From Alysiella filiformis (GTDB lineage Bacteria > Pseudomonadota > Gammaproteobacteria > Burkholderiales > Neisseriaceae): 64,000 bases of DNA. Shown here piece after piece: positions 1 through 7,882 of the stretch. Within the stretch, counting starts at the first letter, position 1. Each line of letters opens with the position of its first letter. Below the pieces are notes generated by a model. That model searched no databases. It was not told where the DNA came from and worked only from the letters and a program-made list of their open reading frames with translations. A program made the position numbers and the translations under genes. The DNA lies in NCBI RefSeq assembly GCF_014054525.1, contig NZ_CP059564.1:1870357-1934356 (forward strand). Direction: 5' to 3'.

Positions 1-212
1 CCCACAGGTCGCGCAAAAAACGCCAACGCCAACGTGGACAAAGACAACAACATGGCTGCACCATCATCATCTTTGGGAAAAAATTGGCTGTTGAACACCA
101 ACACCGCCGCCGCCGCGTAAATGTAATAATCGTAAAATTCAATCGCCGTGCCTATCATGGACGCGATGGCAACTTTATAAGGATTGTTGCGTAAATTTTG
201 TGTTCCGCTCAT
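1..212 (-). CDS. MFS transporter, metabolite:H+ symporter (MHS) type, N-terminal part
   Basis: This is the first ~70 residues of a protein whose remainder lies beyond the left edge. The start is the ATG at 212 (reverse). The visible sequence begins MSGTQNLRNNPYKVAIASM and continues with GTAIEFYDYYIYAAAA, then a hydrophobic stretch and an SLSTLALAFFARPVG-like segment. The G-T-x-I-E-[FW]-Y-D motif in the first membrane helix, followed by a second helix leading to ARP(V/I)G, is the signature of the MHS branch of the major facilitator superfamily (ProP, ShiA, KgtP type), inner-membrane proton-coupled importers of small organic solutes. The substrate cannot be told from this fragment. It is divergent from nlpD across a 236-bp gap. 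Confidence 0.8.
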   Translation of the reverse strand, partial: MSGTQNLRNNPYKVAIASMIGTAIEFYDYYIYAAAAVLVFNSQFFPKDDDGAAMLLSLSTLALAFFARPV

Positions 213-326
213 CGTCAAATCCGAAATCAATACAAAAGAAAACGCAAACCTTAAACACCATGACAAAAAAAGTCAAGATTTAAAGCAATTTTACATTTTT
301 TAAAATAAAGATGAGGTACTGTTGTT

Positions 327-341
327 TTCAGGCAGCCTGAA
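327..341. repeat. DNA uptake sequence (DUS), near-palindromic 15-mer
   Basis: TTCAGGCAGCCTGAA, the most frequent short repeat in the window. Other isolated copies include 1575-1589, 7298-7312, 9534-9548 and 9656-9670; many more sit in pairs acting as terminators (listed separately) or lie in frame inside genes (for example the SGSLK codons at the start of hpnE). DUS are recognised by ComP during natural transformation in Neisseriaceae. Asymmetric copies keep GCTGCCTGAA more often than GCAGCCTGAA. Apart from this DUS and the nlpD promoter, the 213-448 gap holds nothing recognisable. Confidence 0.9.
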
Positions 342-405
342 CACCACCGCGCGTATGCGGAAAACTTGTCTAACCGATTTATTTTGATTATGATTGCGCC
401 TGTTT

Positions 406-433
406 TTTACATCGTTTTTTTCACTCTCATAAT
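406..433 (+). promoter_or_regulatory. putative sigma-70 promoter of nlpD
   Basis: TTTACA at 406-411 and CATAAT at 428-433, separated by 16 bp, lie 15 bp upstream of the nlpD start. An AAGG ribosome-binding site at about 435-438 precedes the ATG at 449. Called by eye only. Confidence 0.4.
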
Positions 434-448
434 TAAGGCTCAAATATC

Positions 449-1573
449 ATGTTTAAACAATGGAATGCACGACTGCTGGCAATTTCTGCCGCGCTGGCAT
501 TGAGTGCCTGTGCTGCTCAACAAGCCGCCGCGCCTGTAAACACAGGAACAGGTGCTTACAATCAAGTAACAGGCGCATTGAACACAGGCATCAATGATGT
601 GAACAATGCCGTGAATGGCGCGATTGCAGGCAATCCCTACGGCACCACCTACACCCCAAGCGCACCTGCCACCTACACCCCACCCCCTGCACCTTACGTT
701 CCCACTGCGGCTGTGGGTAATGGTCAATACGGTCGCGTGGGCGGTCAATATGTGCCCAACTATTCACCTGTGGACACATCTGCTGCCACACACATCGTTC
801 AGGCAGGCGATACGGTTTACAATATTGCCAAACGCTATGGCATCAGCCAAGACACTTTGCGCTCATTAAATGGCTTATCGGGCAACACAATCAGCATTGG
901 TCAGACTTTACGCGTAAAGTCGGGGAGTGGTAAAACAGTCGGCAATACCACGCCTGTAACAGTGCCGACTGCGCCTGTTGTGAATGCGGTTACGGCACCT
1001 GTTGTGCCAACTGCGCCTGTTCCAACAGCCACTGCACCTGTTGTTACCCCACCCCCTGCGGTAACAACAACCCAAACTGCAACAACAAGCGCACCTGTGG
1101 TGGCTGTTGCACCTACACCTACTGCGCCTGTTGTTACCCCACCTGCGGCAAACAACACGCCCACCACGAAACCCAACACCGACAGCTTTTTGCCCACGCA
1201 AAATGTTGCCAACATCACATGGCAAGCACCAACGGCAGGTAAAATTGCCCGCTCATTTGGTGGCGACAACAAAGGCGTGGACATTGCTGGCACACGCGGT
1301 CAAGACGTGGTAGCGGCGGCGGCTGGTCAAGTGGTGTACAGTGGTTCAGGTTTGCGTGGCTATGGCAATTTGGTCATCATTCAGCACACGCCTGCCTACT
1401 TAACCGCTTACGGACACAACGATTCTTTGTTGGTGCGCGAGGGCGAATCGGTTAAACGCGGTCAAGTGATTGCGAAAATGGGTCAAACCGATTCCAGCAA
1501 TGGCGTGAAACTGCATTTTGAAGTACGCGAAAACGGTACGCCTGTGGACCCAAGTCGTTTTGTGAAATTCTGA
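449..1573 (+). CDS. nlpD: NlpD-type LysM / LytM (M23) lipoprotein, amidase activator
   Basis: A 374-residue envelope lipoprotein. It has a signal peptide with lipobox LSAC (lipidated Cys21), a LysM peptidoglycan-binding domain at about residues 113-157 (HIVQAGDTVYNIAKRYGIS), a long low-complexity Pro/Thr/Val/Ala linker with repeated APVV(T)P units, and a C-terminal LytM/M23 domain from about residue 257. The metal-binding HxxxD of active M23 peptidases reads NKGVD here, as in E. coli NlpD, so the domain is predicted to lack hydrolase activity. Such proteins activate the septal amidase AmiC and help daughter-cell separation. The usual partners surE and rpoS are not adjacent. Family and role are known; the degenerate site is read from the sequence. 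Confidence 0.92.
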   Translation: MFKQWNARLLAISAALALSACAAQQAAAPVNTGTGAYNQVTGALNTGINDVNNAVNGAIAGNPYGTTYTPSAPATYTPPPAPYVPTAAVGNGQYGRVGGQYVPNYSPVDTSAATHIVQAGDTVYNIAKRYGISQDTLRSLNGLSGNTISIGQTLRVKSGSGKTVGNTTPVTVPTAPVVNAVTAPVVPTAPVPTATAPVVTPPPAVTTTQTATTSAPVVAVAPTPTAPVVTPPAANNTPTTKPNTDSFLPTQNVANITWQAPTAGKIARSFGGDNKGVDIAGTRGQDVVAAAAGQVVYSGSGLRGYGNLVIIQHTPAYLTAYGHNDSLLVREGESVKRGQVIAKMGQTDSSNGVKLHFEVRENGTPVDPSRFVKF

Positions 1574-1590
1574 TTTCAGGCAGCCTGAAA

Positions 1591-1637
1591 AACACGCATG
1601 AACACCATCTCATTGTTCATGCGTGTTTTGTTTTTGA
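1591..1637 (+). terminator. intrinsic terminator after nlpD
   Basis: Perfect 13-bp stem AACACGCATGAAC / GTTCATGCGTGTT with an 11-nt loop, followed by a T-rich tail. It stands just after a DUS, 18 bp past the nlpD stop. Confidence 0.85.
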
Positions 1638-1741
1638 AACATGAATTATTTTGATACAAATTGGCAAGATTTTTCAATTTATTTCATGCACACTCTGCTT
1701 GTACAATCGCAAGCAACCACATCATCAGAAAGAAAAACACC

Positions 1742-2590
1742 ATGAACGCCCCACATCAACATCAAAAAAAACTGAGCTTTGAATTTTTCCCCACCCGCAC
1801 CGAGCAAGGACGCGCCAAACAAGTTATCACGCGCAAACAATTAAGCCAGTTTAATCCTGCTTTTTTTTCATGCACATCGGGCGCAGGTGGCACCACGCGC
1901 GAAGGCACGCTGCAAACCATTCAAGACATTTTGTCAGAAGGCATTGCCGCCGCACCGCATTTGCCTTGCATTGGCATGACGGCAGATGAAATCAAAGTTT
2001 TATTGAATGAATACAAAGCCATGGGCGTAAAACACATTGTGGCATTGCGTGGCGACATTCCATCGGGCATTGGTTTTGGTGGCGATGGCTTGCGCTATGC
2101 CAATGAATTGGTTGAGTTAATCAAAAACGAACACGGCAATGATTTTCATGTGGAAGTGGCGGCGTATCCCGAATTTCACCCACAAGCCCGCAGCGCGGAA
2201 GACGATTTGAACCACTTTGTTCGCAAAGTGAAAGCGGGCGCGGATTCGGCTTTAACACAATATTTTTTCAATGCCGATGCCTATTTCCGTTTTGTGGACG
2301 ATGTGCAAGGGCGCGGTGTGGACATTCCCATCGTACCAGGGATTATGCCGATTGCCAGCTTTACCAAATTGGCGCGTTTTTCCGATACCTGTGGTGCGGA
2401 AATTCCGCGCTGGTTGCGCCTGAAATTGCAATCGTATGCCGATGACACGGCGGCGATTAAAGCCTTGGCTTTGGACGTGGTAACGGATATGTGTGAACGT
2501 TTGTTGCGCGAAGGTGCGCCCAGCTTGCATTTTTATACGCTCAATCAGGCAGGTTTGGTTTCCACCATTTGTCAGCGTTTGGGCTATTGA
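1742..2590 (+). CDS. metF: 5,10-methylenetetrahydrofolate reductase
   Basis: A 282-residue cytosolic flavoenzyme that reduces 5,10-methylene-THF to 5-methyl-THF, the methyl donor for methionine synthase. The protein opens with KKLSFEFFPTRT (MetF normally FEFFPP), followed by a single TIM-barrel domain with family blocks such as FSCTSGAGG, HIVALRGD and IVPGIMPIAS, and ends FYTLNQAGLVSTICQRLGY. The reading frame is open further upstream (to 1661), but the ATG at 1742 is preceded by an AGAAAGA purine run, and MetF begins about there in relatives. It is convergent with uup; the intergenic DUS pair probably ends both transcripts. Confidence 0.95.
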   Translation: MNAPHQHQKKLSFEFFPTRTEQGRAKQVITRKQLSQFNPAFFSCTSGAGGTTREGTLQTIQDILSEGIAAAPHLPCIGMTADEIKVLLNEYKAMGVKHIVALRGDIPSGIGFGGDGLRYANELVELIKNEHGNDFHVEVAAYPEFHPQARSAEDDLNHFVRKVKAGADSALTQYFFNADAYFRFVDDVQGRGVDIPIVPGIMPIASFTKLARFSDTCGAEIPRWLRLKLQSYADDTAAIKALALDVVTDMCERLLREGAPSLHFYTLNQAGLVSTICQRLGY

Positions 2591-2591
2591 G

Positions 2592-2660
2592 TTTTCAGGC
2601 TGCCTGAAATATTTTTTTAAAAGGCAAAAAAATGTCGTGTACTGTCAGGCAGCCTGAAAA
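2592..2660. terminator. inverted DUS pair between convergent metF and uup
   Basis: TTTTCAGGCTGCCTGA (2592-2607) and its complement (2645-2660) flank an AT-rich spacer with a run of Ts. The right DUS is fused to TGTCGTGTACTG (from 2633), the exact 28-bp end of the 171-bp element found at 11392 and 22643, so it is a solo end of that family. Confidence 0.6.
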
Positions 2661-4571
2661 TCACACCACCCCATTTTGTTTCTGTTCCAACACTTCCCAA
2701 CGTTCCAATTTTTCCAATAAAATCAATTCAATTTCTTCGGCACGACTTTGCAGGCTGCCAGCTTTTTCGTAATCTTTGAAAATATCGGGATTGGACAACT
2801 GTTCGGCTAATGCGGCTTGCTCCGCCTCCAAAGCCGCAATTTCATCGGGCAGCGCGTCCAATTCACGTTGCTCTTTGTATGACAATTTGACCGTGCGATT
2901 GGCTTTCGGCTTTTCCTTAATTTCTTGATTTTCAGTTTGATTTTTGGGCAACACGGCTGCCTGAATTTTGTCTTCGCGCTGTTTGGCGTCCACATAATCC
3001 TGATAGCCGCCCACATATTCTTTCAGGCTGCCTGAACCGTCAAACACAATGCTTTGCGTAATCACATTGTCCAAAAATTCGCGGTCGTGCGACACCAAAA
3101 ACACCGTGCCAGCGTAATCGCGCAACAATTCTTCCAATAATTCTTGCGTGTCAATGTCCAAATCATTGGTCGGCTCGTCCAACACCAAAATATTGGCGGG
3201 GCGCGTGAACAATTTTGCCAACAGCAAACGATTGCGCTCACCGCCCGACAGCGATGACACAGGCGATTGCGCCCGCGCTGGGTGGAACAAAAAATCCTCC
3301 AAATAACTCATGACGTGTTTTTTCTTGCCGCCCACTTCCACAAAATCGTTGCCCTGCCCCAAGGTGTAAAACACCGTGTCGTTTTCATTCAACGCGCTGC
3401 GGAATTGGTCAAAATACGCCACTTCCTGCTTGCTGCCCAAGCGGATTTTGCCGAAAGTCGGCTGCAATTCGCCCAAAATCAGCTTTAAAAACGTGGTTTT
3501 GCCCACACCATTTGCACCGATTAAGCCGATTTTGTCGCCACGCTGAATCACGGTCGTGAAACGTTCCATGATTTTTTTGTTGGGATAATGGAAACTCGCG
3601 TCTTCCAATTCGGCAATGATTTTGCCGCTTTTTTCGCCTGCGTCCAGTTTGAAATTGACTTGCCCCACGCGCTCACGCCGCGCGGCACGTTGTTTACGCA
3701 ATTCTTCCAAACGGCGAACGCGCCCTTCATTGCGGGTGCGCCGCGCTTCAATGCCTTTGCGTATCCACACTTCTTCTTGGGCGTGGAATTTGTCAAACAG
3801 GCGATTGTGTTCGGCTTCCACCGCCAATTCTTGCGCTTTTTTTTCCGAATATTGGCGGAAACTGCCTTCGTACGAACGCAAAATGCCCCTGTCCAATTCC
3901 ACAATGCGCTTGGCAATGTTGTCCAAAAAACGGCGGTCGTGGGTAATCACCACCATGCTGCCTGAAAAGCCTTGCAACAGGTTTTCCAGCCAAATAATCG
4001 CGTTAATGTCCAAATGGTTGGTCGGTTCGTCCAGCAGCAAAATATCGGGTTTTTGCACCCACGCTTGCGCCAAAGCCACGCGCTTTTTTTGTCCGCCCGA
4101 CAAATTCCCAATCAATTCATTTTCAGGCAGCCCAAGTTCGCCGATTGTTTGCTTGATTGCCGCGTCAAATTGCCAACCGTTTTGCGCCTCAATTTGGTTT
4201 TGCAAATCGTTGAGTTGGCTGATTAAATTTTCATCGTGGTTTTGTTCCAAAGCCAAACTCACGCGATGATATTCGCGCAACACATCGCGCAACTCGCCCA
4301 ATCCCGCCGACACCACATCAAACACAGTATCTTGATTTTCAAAGAAACTTTCTTGCGGCACATAAACGATTTTCAGTCCGTTTTGCACAATGATTTGCCC
4401 ATCGTCCAATTTTTGCACGCCTGCCAAAATTTTCAGCAGCGATGATTTGCCCGCGCCATTGCGCCCAATCAAGCCGACTTTTTCACCCTGATTGAGTTGA
4501 AACGAGGTTTTGTCCAAAAGCGGAACGTGTCCGACCGCGAAACTGGCGTTTTCCAATGCCAAAATGCTCAT
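2661..4571 (-). CDS. uup: ABC-F family ATPase Uup
   Basis: A 636-residue soluble protein with two ABC ATPase domains and no membrane segments. Domain 1 has Walker A GRNGAGKSS (residues 36-44), signature LSGGQKKR and Walker B ILLLDEPTNHLD. Domain 2 has GANGVGKTT, LSGGERNR and ILVLDEPTNDLD. A charged linker separates them, and a C-terminal coiled coil follows a Lys/Asn-rich stretch (about residues 540-636), as in E. coli Uup. ABC-F proteins act at the ribosome; Uup is also linked to Holliday-junction and transposon-excision phenotypes. The ATG at 4571 has AGGTC upstream; a more 5' in-frame ATG (4616) would add 15 unconserved residues. Confidence 0.92.
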   Translation of the reverse strand: MSILALENASFAVGHVPLLDKTSFQLNQGEKVGLIGRNGAGKSSLLKILAGVQKLDDGQIIVQNGLKIVYVPQESFFENQDTVFDVVSAGLGELRDVLREYHRVSLALEQNHDENLISQLNDLQNQIEAQNGWQFDAAIKQTIGELGLPENELIGNLSGGQKKRVALAQAWVQKPDILLLDEPTNHLDINAIIWLENLLQGFSGSMVVITHDRRFLDNIAKRIVELDRGILRSYEGSFRQYSEKKAQELAVEAEHNRLFDKFHAQEEVWIRKGIEARRTRNEGRVRRLEELRKQRAARRERVGQVNFKLDAGEKSGKIIAELEDASFHYPNKKIMERFTTVIQRGDKIGLIGANGVGKTTFLKLILGELQPTFGKIRLGSKQEVAYFDQFRSALNENDTVFYTLGQGNDFVEVGGKKKHVMSYLEDFLFHPARAQSPVSSLSGGERNRLLLAKLFTRPANILVLDEPTNDLDIDTQELLEELLRDYAGTVFLVSHDREFLDNVITQSIVFDGSGSLKEYVGGYQDYVDAKQREDKIQAAVLPKNQTENQEIKEKPKANRTVKLSYKEQRELDALPDEIAALEAEQAALAEQLSNPDIFKDYEKAGSLQSRAEEIELILLEKLERWEVLEQKQNGVV

Positions 4572-4651
4572 GATTGATGACCTGTTGTGTGATTGAATTT
4601 GGGCGAATTGTAGCAAAAAAAGCCTGTCTGAAAAAAGAAACCGATTTCATA

Positions 4652-4784
4652 TTTCAGGCAGCCTTATTCAAGTACGCGATAACAAACGGTTTTGCCTTCG
4701 GCGACTTACTTTTTAAAAAAGTAAGCCAAATAAATTAAAGCGGAACGGTTTGTGGTTCAAAAAACATTTCAGGCTGCCTGAAAA
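4652..4784 (-). repeat. DUS-bounded ~130-bp interspersed repeat, copy E1
   Basis: Bounded by a DUS half (4652-4665) and a full DUS (about 4769-4784). The interior carries GGTTTTGCCTTCGGCGACTT and the self-complementary block CTTACTTTTTAAAAAAGTAAG. It is the reverse complement of related segments at 6111-6234 and 8454-8580. It lies between divergent uup and mltG. Confidence 0.75.
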
Positions 4785-4800
4785 GATGAAGTCATTTAAA

Positions 4801-4979
4801 TAACGCGGTTTCGGTATAAAAGTGATTGATAAATGGAAGTAACTTTGCTCCCTCTCCCTGTGGGAGAGGGCTGGGGAGAGGGTATGCTGCTCAACAAGCC
4901 CTCTCTCCAACTCTCTCCCATAGGGAGAGAGGGCAGGTTTGTTGGCAAATTGACAGTGACTTATCCCGAGTTCACGTTA
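4801..4979 (+). repeat. 179-bp miniature element (MITE-like), copy A1
   Basis: Starts TAACGCGGTTTCGGTATAA and ends with the complement of TAACGTGAACTCGGGATAA, giving imperfect 19-bp terminal inverted repeats that begin with TA. The middle holds two GC-rich hairpins (CCCTCTCCCTGTGGGAGAGGG-type). Two further copies of exactly the same length lie at 19524-19702 (inverted) and 27197-27375. It fills most of the uup-mltG gap together with repeat E1. The rest of the gap (4985-5060) holds a fragment of the E core and a solo D end. Confidence 0.85.
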
Positions 4980-5114
4980 AATGAAATGGAAGTAAACCTC
5001 GTTTTTTGGTTGATTTGGCTTACTTTTTATTTTTTGTCGCGTACGGTAAGGCAGCCTGAATCCAAAAAACCCAAAATTTGTTATACTTCGCGCTTTCGGT
5101 TACAACGAGCGATT

Positions 5115-6107
5115 ATGTTTAAAAAAGTTTTATTGGGCTTTGTGATACCTTTTATTGTGATGGCGGCGATGTTGTCGTGGGCGATGTTTGCGCCCGTTGC
5201 CGTGCCTGAAAATTACCGCGTTCGCATTGAAAAAGGTCAAGGTTTGGCGCAAGTGAGCCAGCGTTTGGCACAAGATAAAGTGATACACAGCGCGTTAGCC
5301 ATGCGCGTGGCGGCTTATGCACAAAATATGCAAAACAAAATGCGCGTGGGCAATTACAAGCTGCCTGCACAAATTTCCACTTGGGATTTGTTGCAACATT
5401 TACAACAACGCCCCGACACCACCGTGGTGCGCGTGGTGGAAGGCAAACGTTTTAAAGATTTGCGCCAAGCCGTAAACGAAAACCCCAATTTGCGCCATGA
5501 AACGCTGAATTGGTCTGATGAAAAATTGTTGCAAACCCTTGATGCCAACGCGCCATCGTCTCACCCCGAAGGCTTGTTTTTTCCCGATAGCTACGAAGCC
5601 GATGTGGGCAGCAGCGATTTGCAGATTTTTCAGGCAGCCTACCGCAATATGCAAAAGCAGCTCAATCAGGTTTGGGAAAATCGCGCCCCCAATTTGCCCT
5701 ATCAAAACCCCTATGAACTGCTGACCATGGCAAGCATTGTGGAAAAAGAAACAGGACACCCCGATGACCGCAAAGACGTGGCAGCCGTGTTCCGCAATCG
5801 CCTGATTATCGGTATGCGCTTGCAAACCGACCCCACCGTGATTTACGGCATGGGCGATGCCTATCAAGGCAAAATCCGCCGCGCCGATTTGGAACGCGAT
5901 ACCCCCTACAACACCTACACACGCGCAGGTCTCACCCCCACCCCCATTGCCCTGCCCAGCCGTGCCGCTTTGGAAGCCGCCGCCCACCCCAGCGATGCGG
6001 AATACATCTATTTCGTTTCACGCATGGACAACACAGGTCGCAGCCAATTCAGCAAAACTTTGAGCGAACACAATGAAGCCGTTCGCAAATACATTTTGAA
6101 AAAATGA
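5115..6107 (+). CDS. mltG: endolytic murein transglycosylase MltG
   Basis: A 330-residue inner-membrane protein of the YceG family. A single N-terminal membrane helix (about residues 6-25) is followed by a LysM-like region (VRIEKGQGLAQVSQRLAQDKVI) and the catalytic domain, with LLTMASIVEKETG containing the family catalytic Glu and the block RLQTDPTVIYGMG. MltG cleaves nascent glycan strands and so limits peptidoglycan strand length. The frame stays open upstream into repeat A1 (to 4833), but those residues are repeat-derived; the ATG at 5115 opens the transmembrane segment and follows a TATACT box at about 5089. ibaG follows after an intervening repeat. Confidence 0.93.
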   Translation: MFKKVLLGFVIPFIVMAAMLSWAMFAPVAVPENYRVRIEKGQGLAQVSQRLAQDKVIHSALAMRVAAYAQNMQNKMRVGNYKLPAQISTWDLLQHLQQRPDTTVVRVVEGKRFKDLRQAVNENPNLRHETLNWSDEKLLQTLDANAPSSHPEGLFFPDSYEADVGSSDLQIFQAAYRNMQKQLNQVWENRAPNLPYQNPYELLTMASIVEKETGHPDDRKDVAAVFRNRLIIGMRLQTDPTVIYGMGDAYQGKIRRADLERDTPYNTYTRAGLTPTPIALPSRAALEAAAHPSDAEYIYFVSRMDNTGRSQFSKTLSEHNEAVRKYILKK

Positions 6108-6110
6108 GTT

Positions 6111-6234
6111 TTCAGTCAGCCTGAAATGTTTTTTGAAACACAAACCGTTCAGCTTGAATTTATTTGGCTTACTTGTTTAAAAGTAAATCGCCGAAGGCAA
6201 AAACTTTTTTAGGGCAATGAAAAACAGCCTGAAA
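6111..6234 (+). repeat. DUS-bounded interspersed repeat, copy E2
   Basis: Begins with a degenerate DUS (TTCAGTCAGCCTGAA), continues TGTTTTTTGAAACACAAACC, then a TTGGCTTACTTGTTTAAAAGTAA hairpin-like block and CGCCGAAGGCAAAAAC, and ends at an ACAGCCTGAAA remnant. It occupies the mltG-ibaG gap. Confidence 0.7.
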
Positions 6235-6273
6235 CCCCAATCCCATTGATTTTCAATAAAATAAGGAACCACC

Positions 6274-6525
6274 ATGTTACACCCCCAACAAGTCCAAGCC
6301 CTGATTGAAAACATCGTTCCCTGCCAACACATTGAAGTGGAAGGCGATGGACATCACTTTTTTGCCATCATCGTGTCATCGGCATTTGAAGGCAAAATGC
6401 GTTTGGCGCGTCATCGTTTAATCAAAGACGGTTTGGCAGAGCAGCTCGCCAGCAATGAATTGCACGCCCTGTCCATCAGCGTAGCCGCCACACCAGCCGA
6501 ATGGGCTGCCAAACAGCAAGCCTAA
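6274..6525 (+). CDS. ibaG: BolA-family protein, IbaG-like
   Basis: An 83-residue cytosolic protein of the BolA/IbaG family, which binds monothiol glutaredoxins and [2Fe-2S] clusters. It shows the family pattern IEVEGDGHHFFAIIVS..F.G..RLARHRLI and the C-terminal HALSISVAATPAEWA, closer to E. coli IbaG (HALSIKAYTPAEWA) than to BolA. The family GDGHHF histidine region is present. The start is preceded by AATAAGGAA. An inverted DUS pair follows the gene. Confidence 0.88.
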   Translation: MLHPQQVQALIENIVPCQHIEVEGDGHHFFAIIVSSAFEGKMRLARHRLIKDGLAEQLASNELHALSISVAATPAEWAAKQQA

Positions 6526-6531
6526 AACCCA

Positions 6532-6574
6532 TTTCAGGCAGCCTGAACCGCAAATTTCAGGCTGCCTGAATTTT
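6532..6574 (+). terminator. inverted DUS-pair terminator after ibaG
   Basis: TTTCAGGCAGCCTGAA and TTCAGGCTGCCTGAA separated by 8 nt and followed by TTTTC. It lies just 15 bp before the next gene. Confidence 0.6.
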
Positions 6575-6588
6575 CTGAAATCAAGAAT

Positions 6589-7296
6589 ATGCCACCCATT
6601 TTCAAACGTTTCGCACGCTTTCTCTTATTGATTTTGGCAAATTTTGCGCTGTTTGCCGCCTTGTATTTGGGTGCCGCTTGGCTTTTGGGCAACACCACCG
6701 CCAACGAAACACGCACCCCCAGCCACAAGCAAAACATCGCCATTTTCATCGTCAGCAATGGGGTGCATTCCGACATCGTCCTGCCCATGCGCCATGACGT
6801 GTTTGACTGGCACAGCCAAGTCAATCCGCAAGACACAGCAGGCGGCACGCAAACCCAAGCCCAATACATTGGCATAGGCTGGGGCGACCGTGGTTTTTAT
6901 CTCAACACCCCCACATGGGCAGATTTAACCGCCAGCACCGCACTCAAAGCCGCATTCGGATTAAACGGCAGCGCATTGCACATCAGCTACCACGCCCAAG
7001 CCCCCACACCCAGTGAACACGTTGTCCAGTTGCACATCAGCGAAACGGAATATCGGCAATTACTCAACGAAATTTTGCCCACATTTCAACGCGATGAACA
7101 CGGCAAAACACGACTGATTGCCCACCACCACTACGGTTCAAACGATGCGTTTTACGAAGCCAATGGGCGTTACAGCCTGTTGAACACTTGCAACACATGG
7201 ACAAACGCTCGGCTGAAAAACAGCCAATTACCTGCGGTCAAATGGACACCATTCGCCCACCATATTGTGCAACATCATCACAATAGGGAAAAATGA
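6589..7296 (+). CDS. TIGR02117 / DUF2459 family membrane-anchored protein
   Basis: A 235-residue protein with one N-terminal membrane helix (about residues 12-33) and a predicted periplasmic domain. It matches the TIGR02117/DUF2459 family by its VSNGVHSDIVLPM, GWGDRGFYLNTPTWADL and LLNTCNTWTN blocks; the conserved H, D and C residues suggest a possible papain-like or hydrolase fold, but no function is established. The start follows a DUS-pair terminator by 15 bp with no clear ribosome-binding site, so it may depend on readthrough. The gene is followed by a DUS and then repeat B1. Confidence 0.8.
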   Translation: MPPIFKRFARFLLLILANFALFAALYLGAAWLLGNTTANETRTPSHKQNIAIFIVSNGVHSDIVLPMRHDVFDWHSQVNPQDTAGGTQTQAQYIGIGWGDRGFYLNTPTWADLTASTALKAAFGLNGSALHISYHAQAPTPSEHVVQLHISETEYRQLLNEILPTFQRDEHGKTRLIAHHHYGSNDAFYEANGRYSLLNTCNTWTNARLKNSQLPAVKWTPFAHHIVQHHHNREK

Positions 7297-7396
7297 TTTC
7301 AGGCAGCCTGAAACTTTTGCAAAACTCAATTCGTAGGGGCAGATTTCATATCTGCCCTGTTTAGACTTGCAGAAATTTTTATTTTTGGGACGCCAT

Positions 7397-7464
7397 GTAG
7401 GGTGCAACTTGTTGCACCAAATCCATGTTTTATCAGGAAAATGGTGCAACAAGTTGCACCCTAC
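7397..7464. repeat. 68-bp palindromic element C, copy 1
   Basis: Ends are GTAGGGTGCAACTTGTTGCA and its perfect complement, around a short AT-rich loop. A second copy is at 45580-45647; a degenerate half is at about 27161-27183. It can form a long hairpin. Confidence 0.8.
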
Positions 7465-7531
7465 ACTTGTCCTATTTTTATAGTCAATTCAAAATAAAAT
7501 AGTACAATACCCTAATTTTTAGGATTAAAAA

Positions 7532-7882
7532 ATGGCACATTCAACAGAACTGCGAAATAAAGCATTAAGCTATTATGAACAATGCAAAAATATCAGTAAA
7601 GTCGCCCAAGCTTACCAAATATCCAGAAATACGCTTTACCTATGGATACGCTTGAAAGCGCAAACAGGCAGCTTAAATCATCAAGTAAAGGGGCAAAATG
7701 CCAATAAATTGAACAGCCAAAAATTGGCTGAACATATACAACAACACCCTGATGCTTATTTGCATGAAATAGCTGAACATTTTAATTGTTCAAAATCAGC
7801 CATTTTTTATGCACTCAAAAGAATGGGTATCACGCGTAAAAAAAGACCACCACATACAAAGAACAAGACCCAAATAAAGTAA
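7532..7882 (+). CDS. IS630 transposase, N-terminal frame (helix-turn-helix)
   Basis: A 116-residue product with two helix-turn-helix units (about residues 5-35, NISKVAQAYQISRNTLYLWI, and 65-100, LHEIAEHFNCSKSAIFYALKR), the DNA-binding part of an IS630 transposase. A good AGGA site lies 7 nt before the ATG. The frame ends at 7882, but the rest of the transposase continues in the -1 frame from a run of seven A at 7838-7844 (CGT AAA AAA AGA). This is the expected layout for programmed -1 slippage. Confidence 0.9.
   Translation: MAHSTELRNKALSYYEQCKNISKVAQAYQISRNTLYLWIRLKAQTGSLNHQVKGQNANKLNSQKLAEHIQQHPDAYLHEIAEHFNCSKSAIFYALKRMGITRKKRPPHTKNKTQIK

Noticed and set aside
4801-4979. The IS630 element at 7481 as the enzyme source for the 179-bp elements
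   Set aside because: Both use TA targets, but the end sequences (TAGTCAATTC... versus TAACGYG...) do not match, so it is not the cognate transposase.
4833-5114. N-terminal extension of mltG through the 179-bp repeat
   Set aside because: The extra residues come from the miniature element; the true membrane anchor begins at the ATG at 5115.
7397-7464. CRISPR-like repeat
   Set aside because: Two copies only, each a single large palindrome, with no regularly spaced unique spacers and no cas genes.
7532-7882. Inactivated transposase pseudogene
   Set aside because: The only break is a -1 shift at an A7 run, both parts are otherwise intact, and two-frame transposases are known in this IS family.
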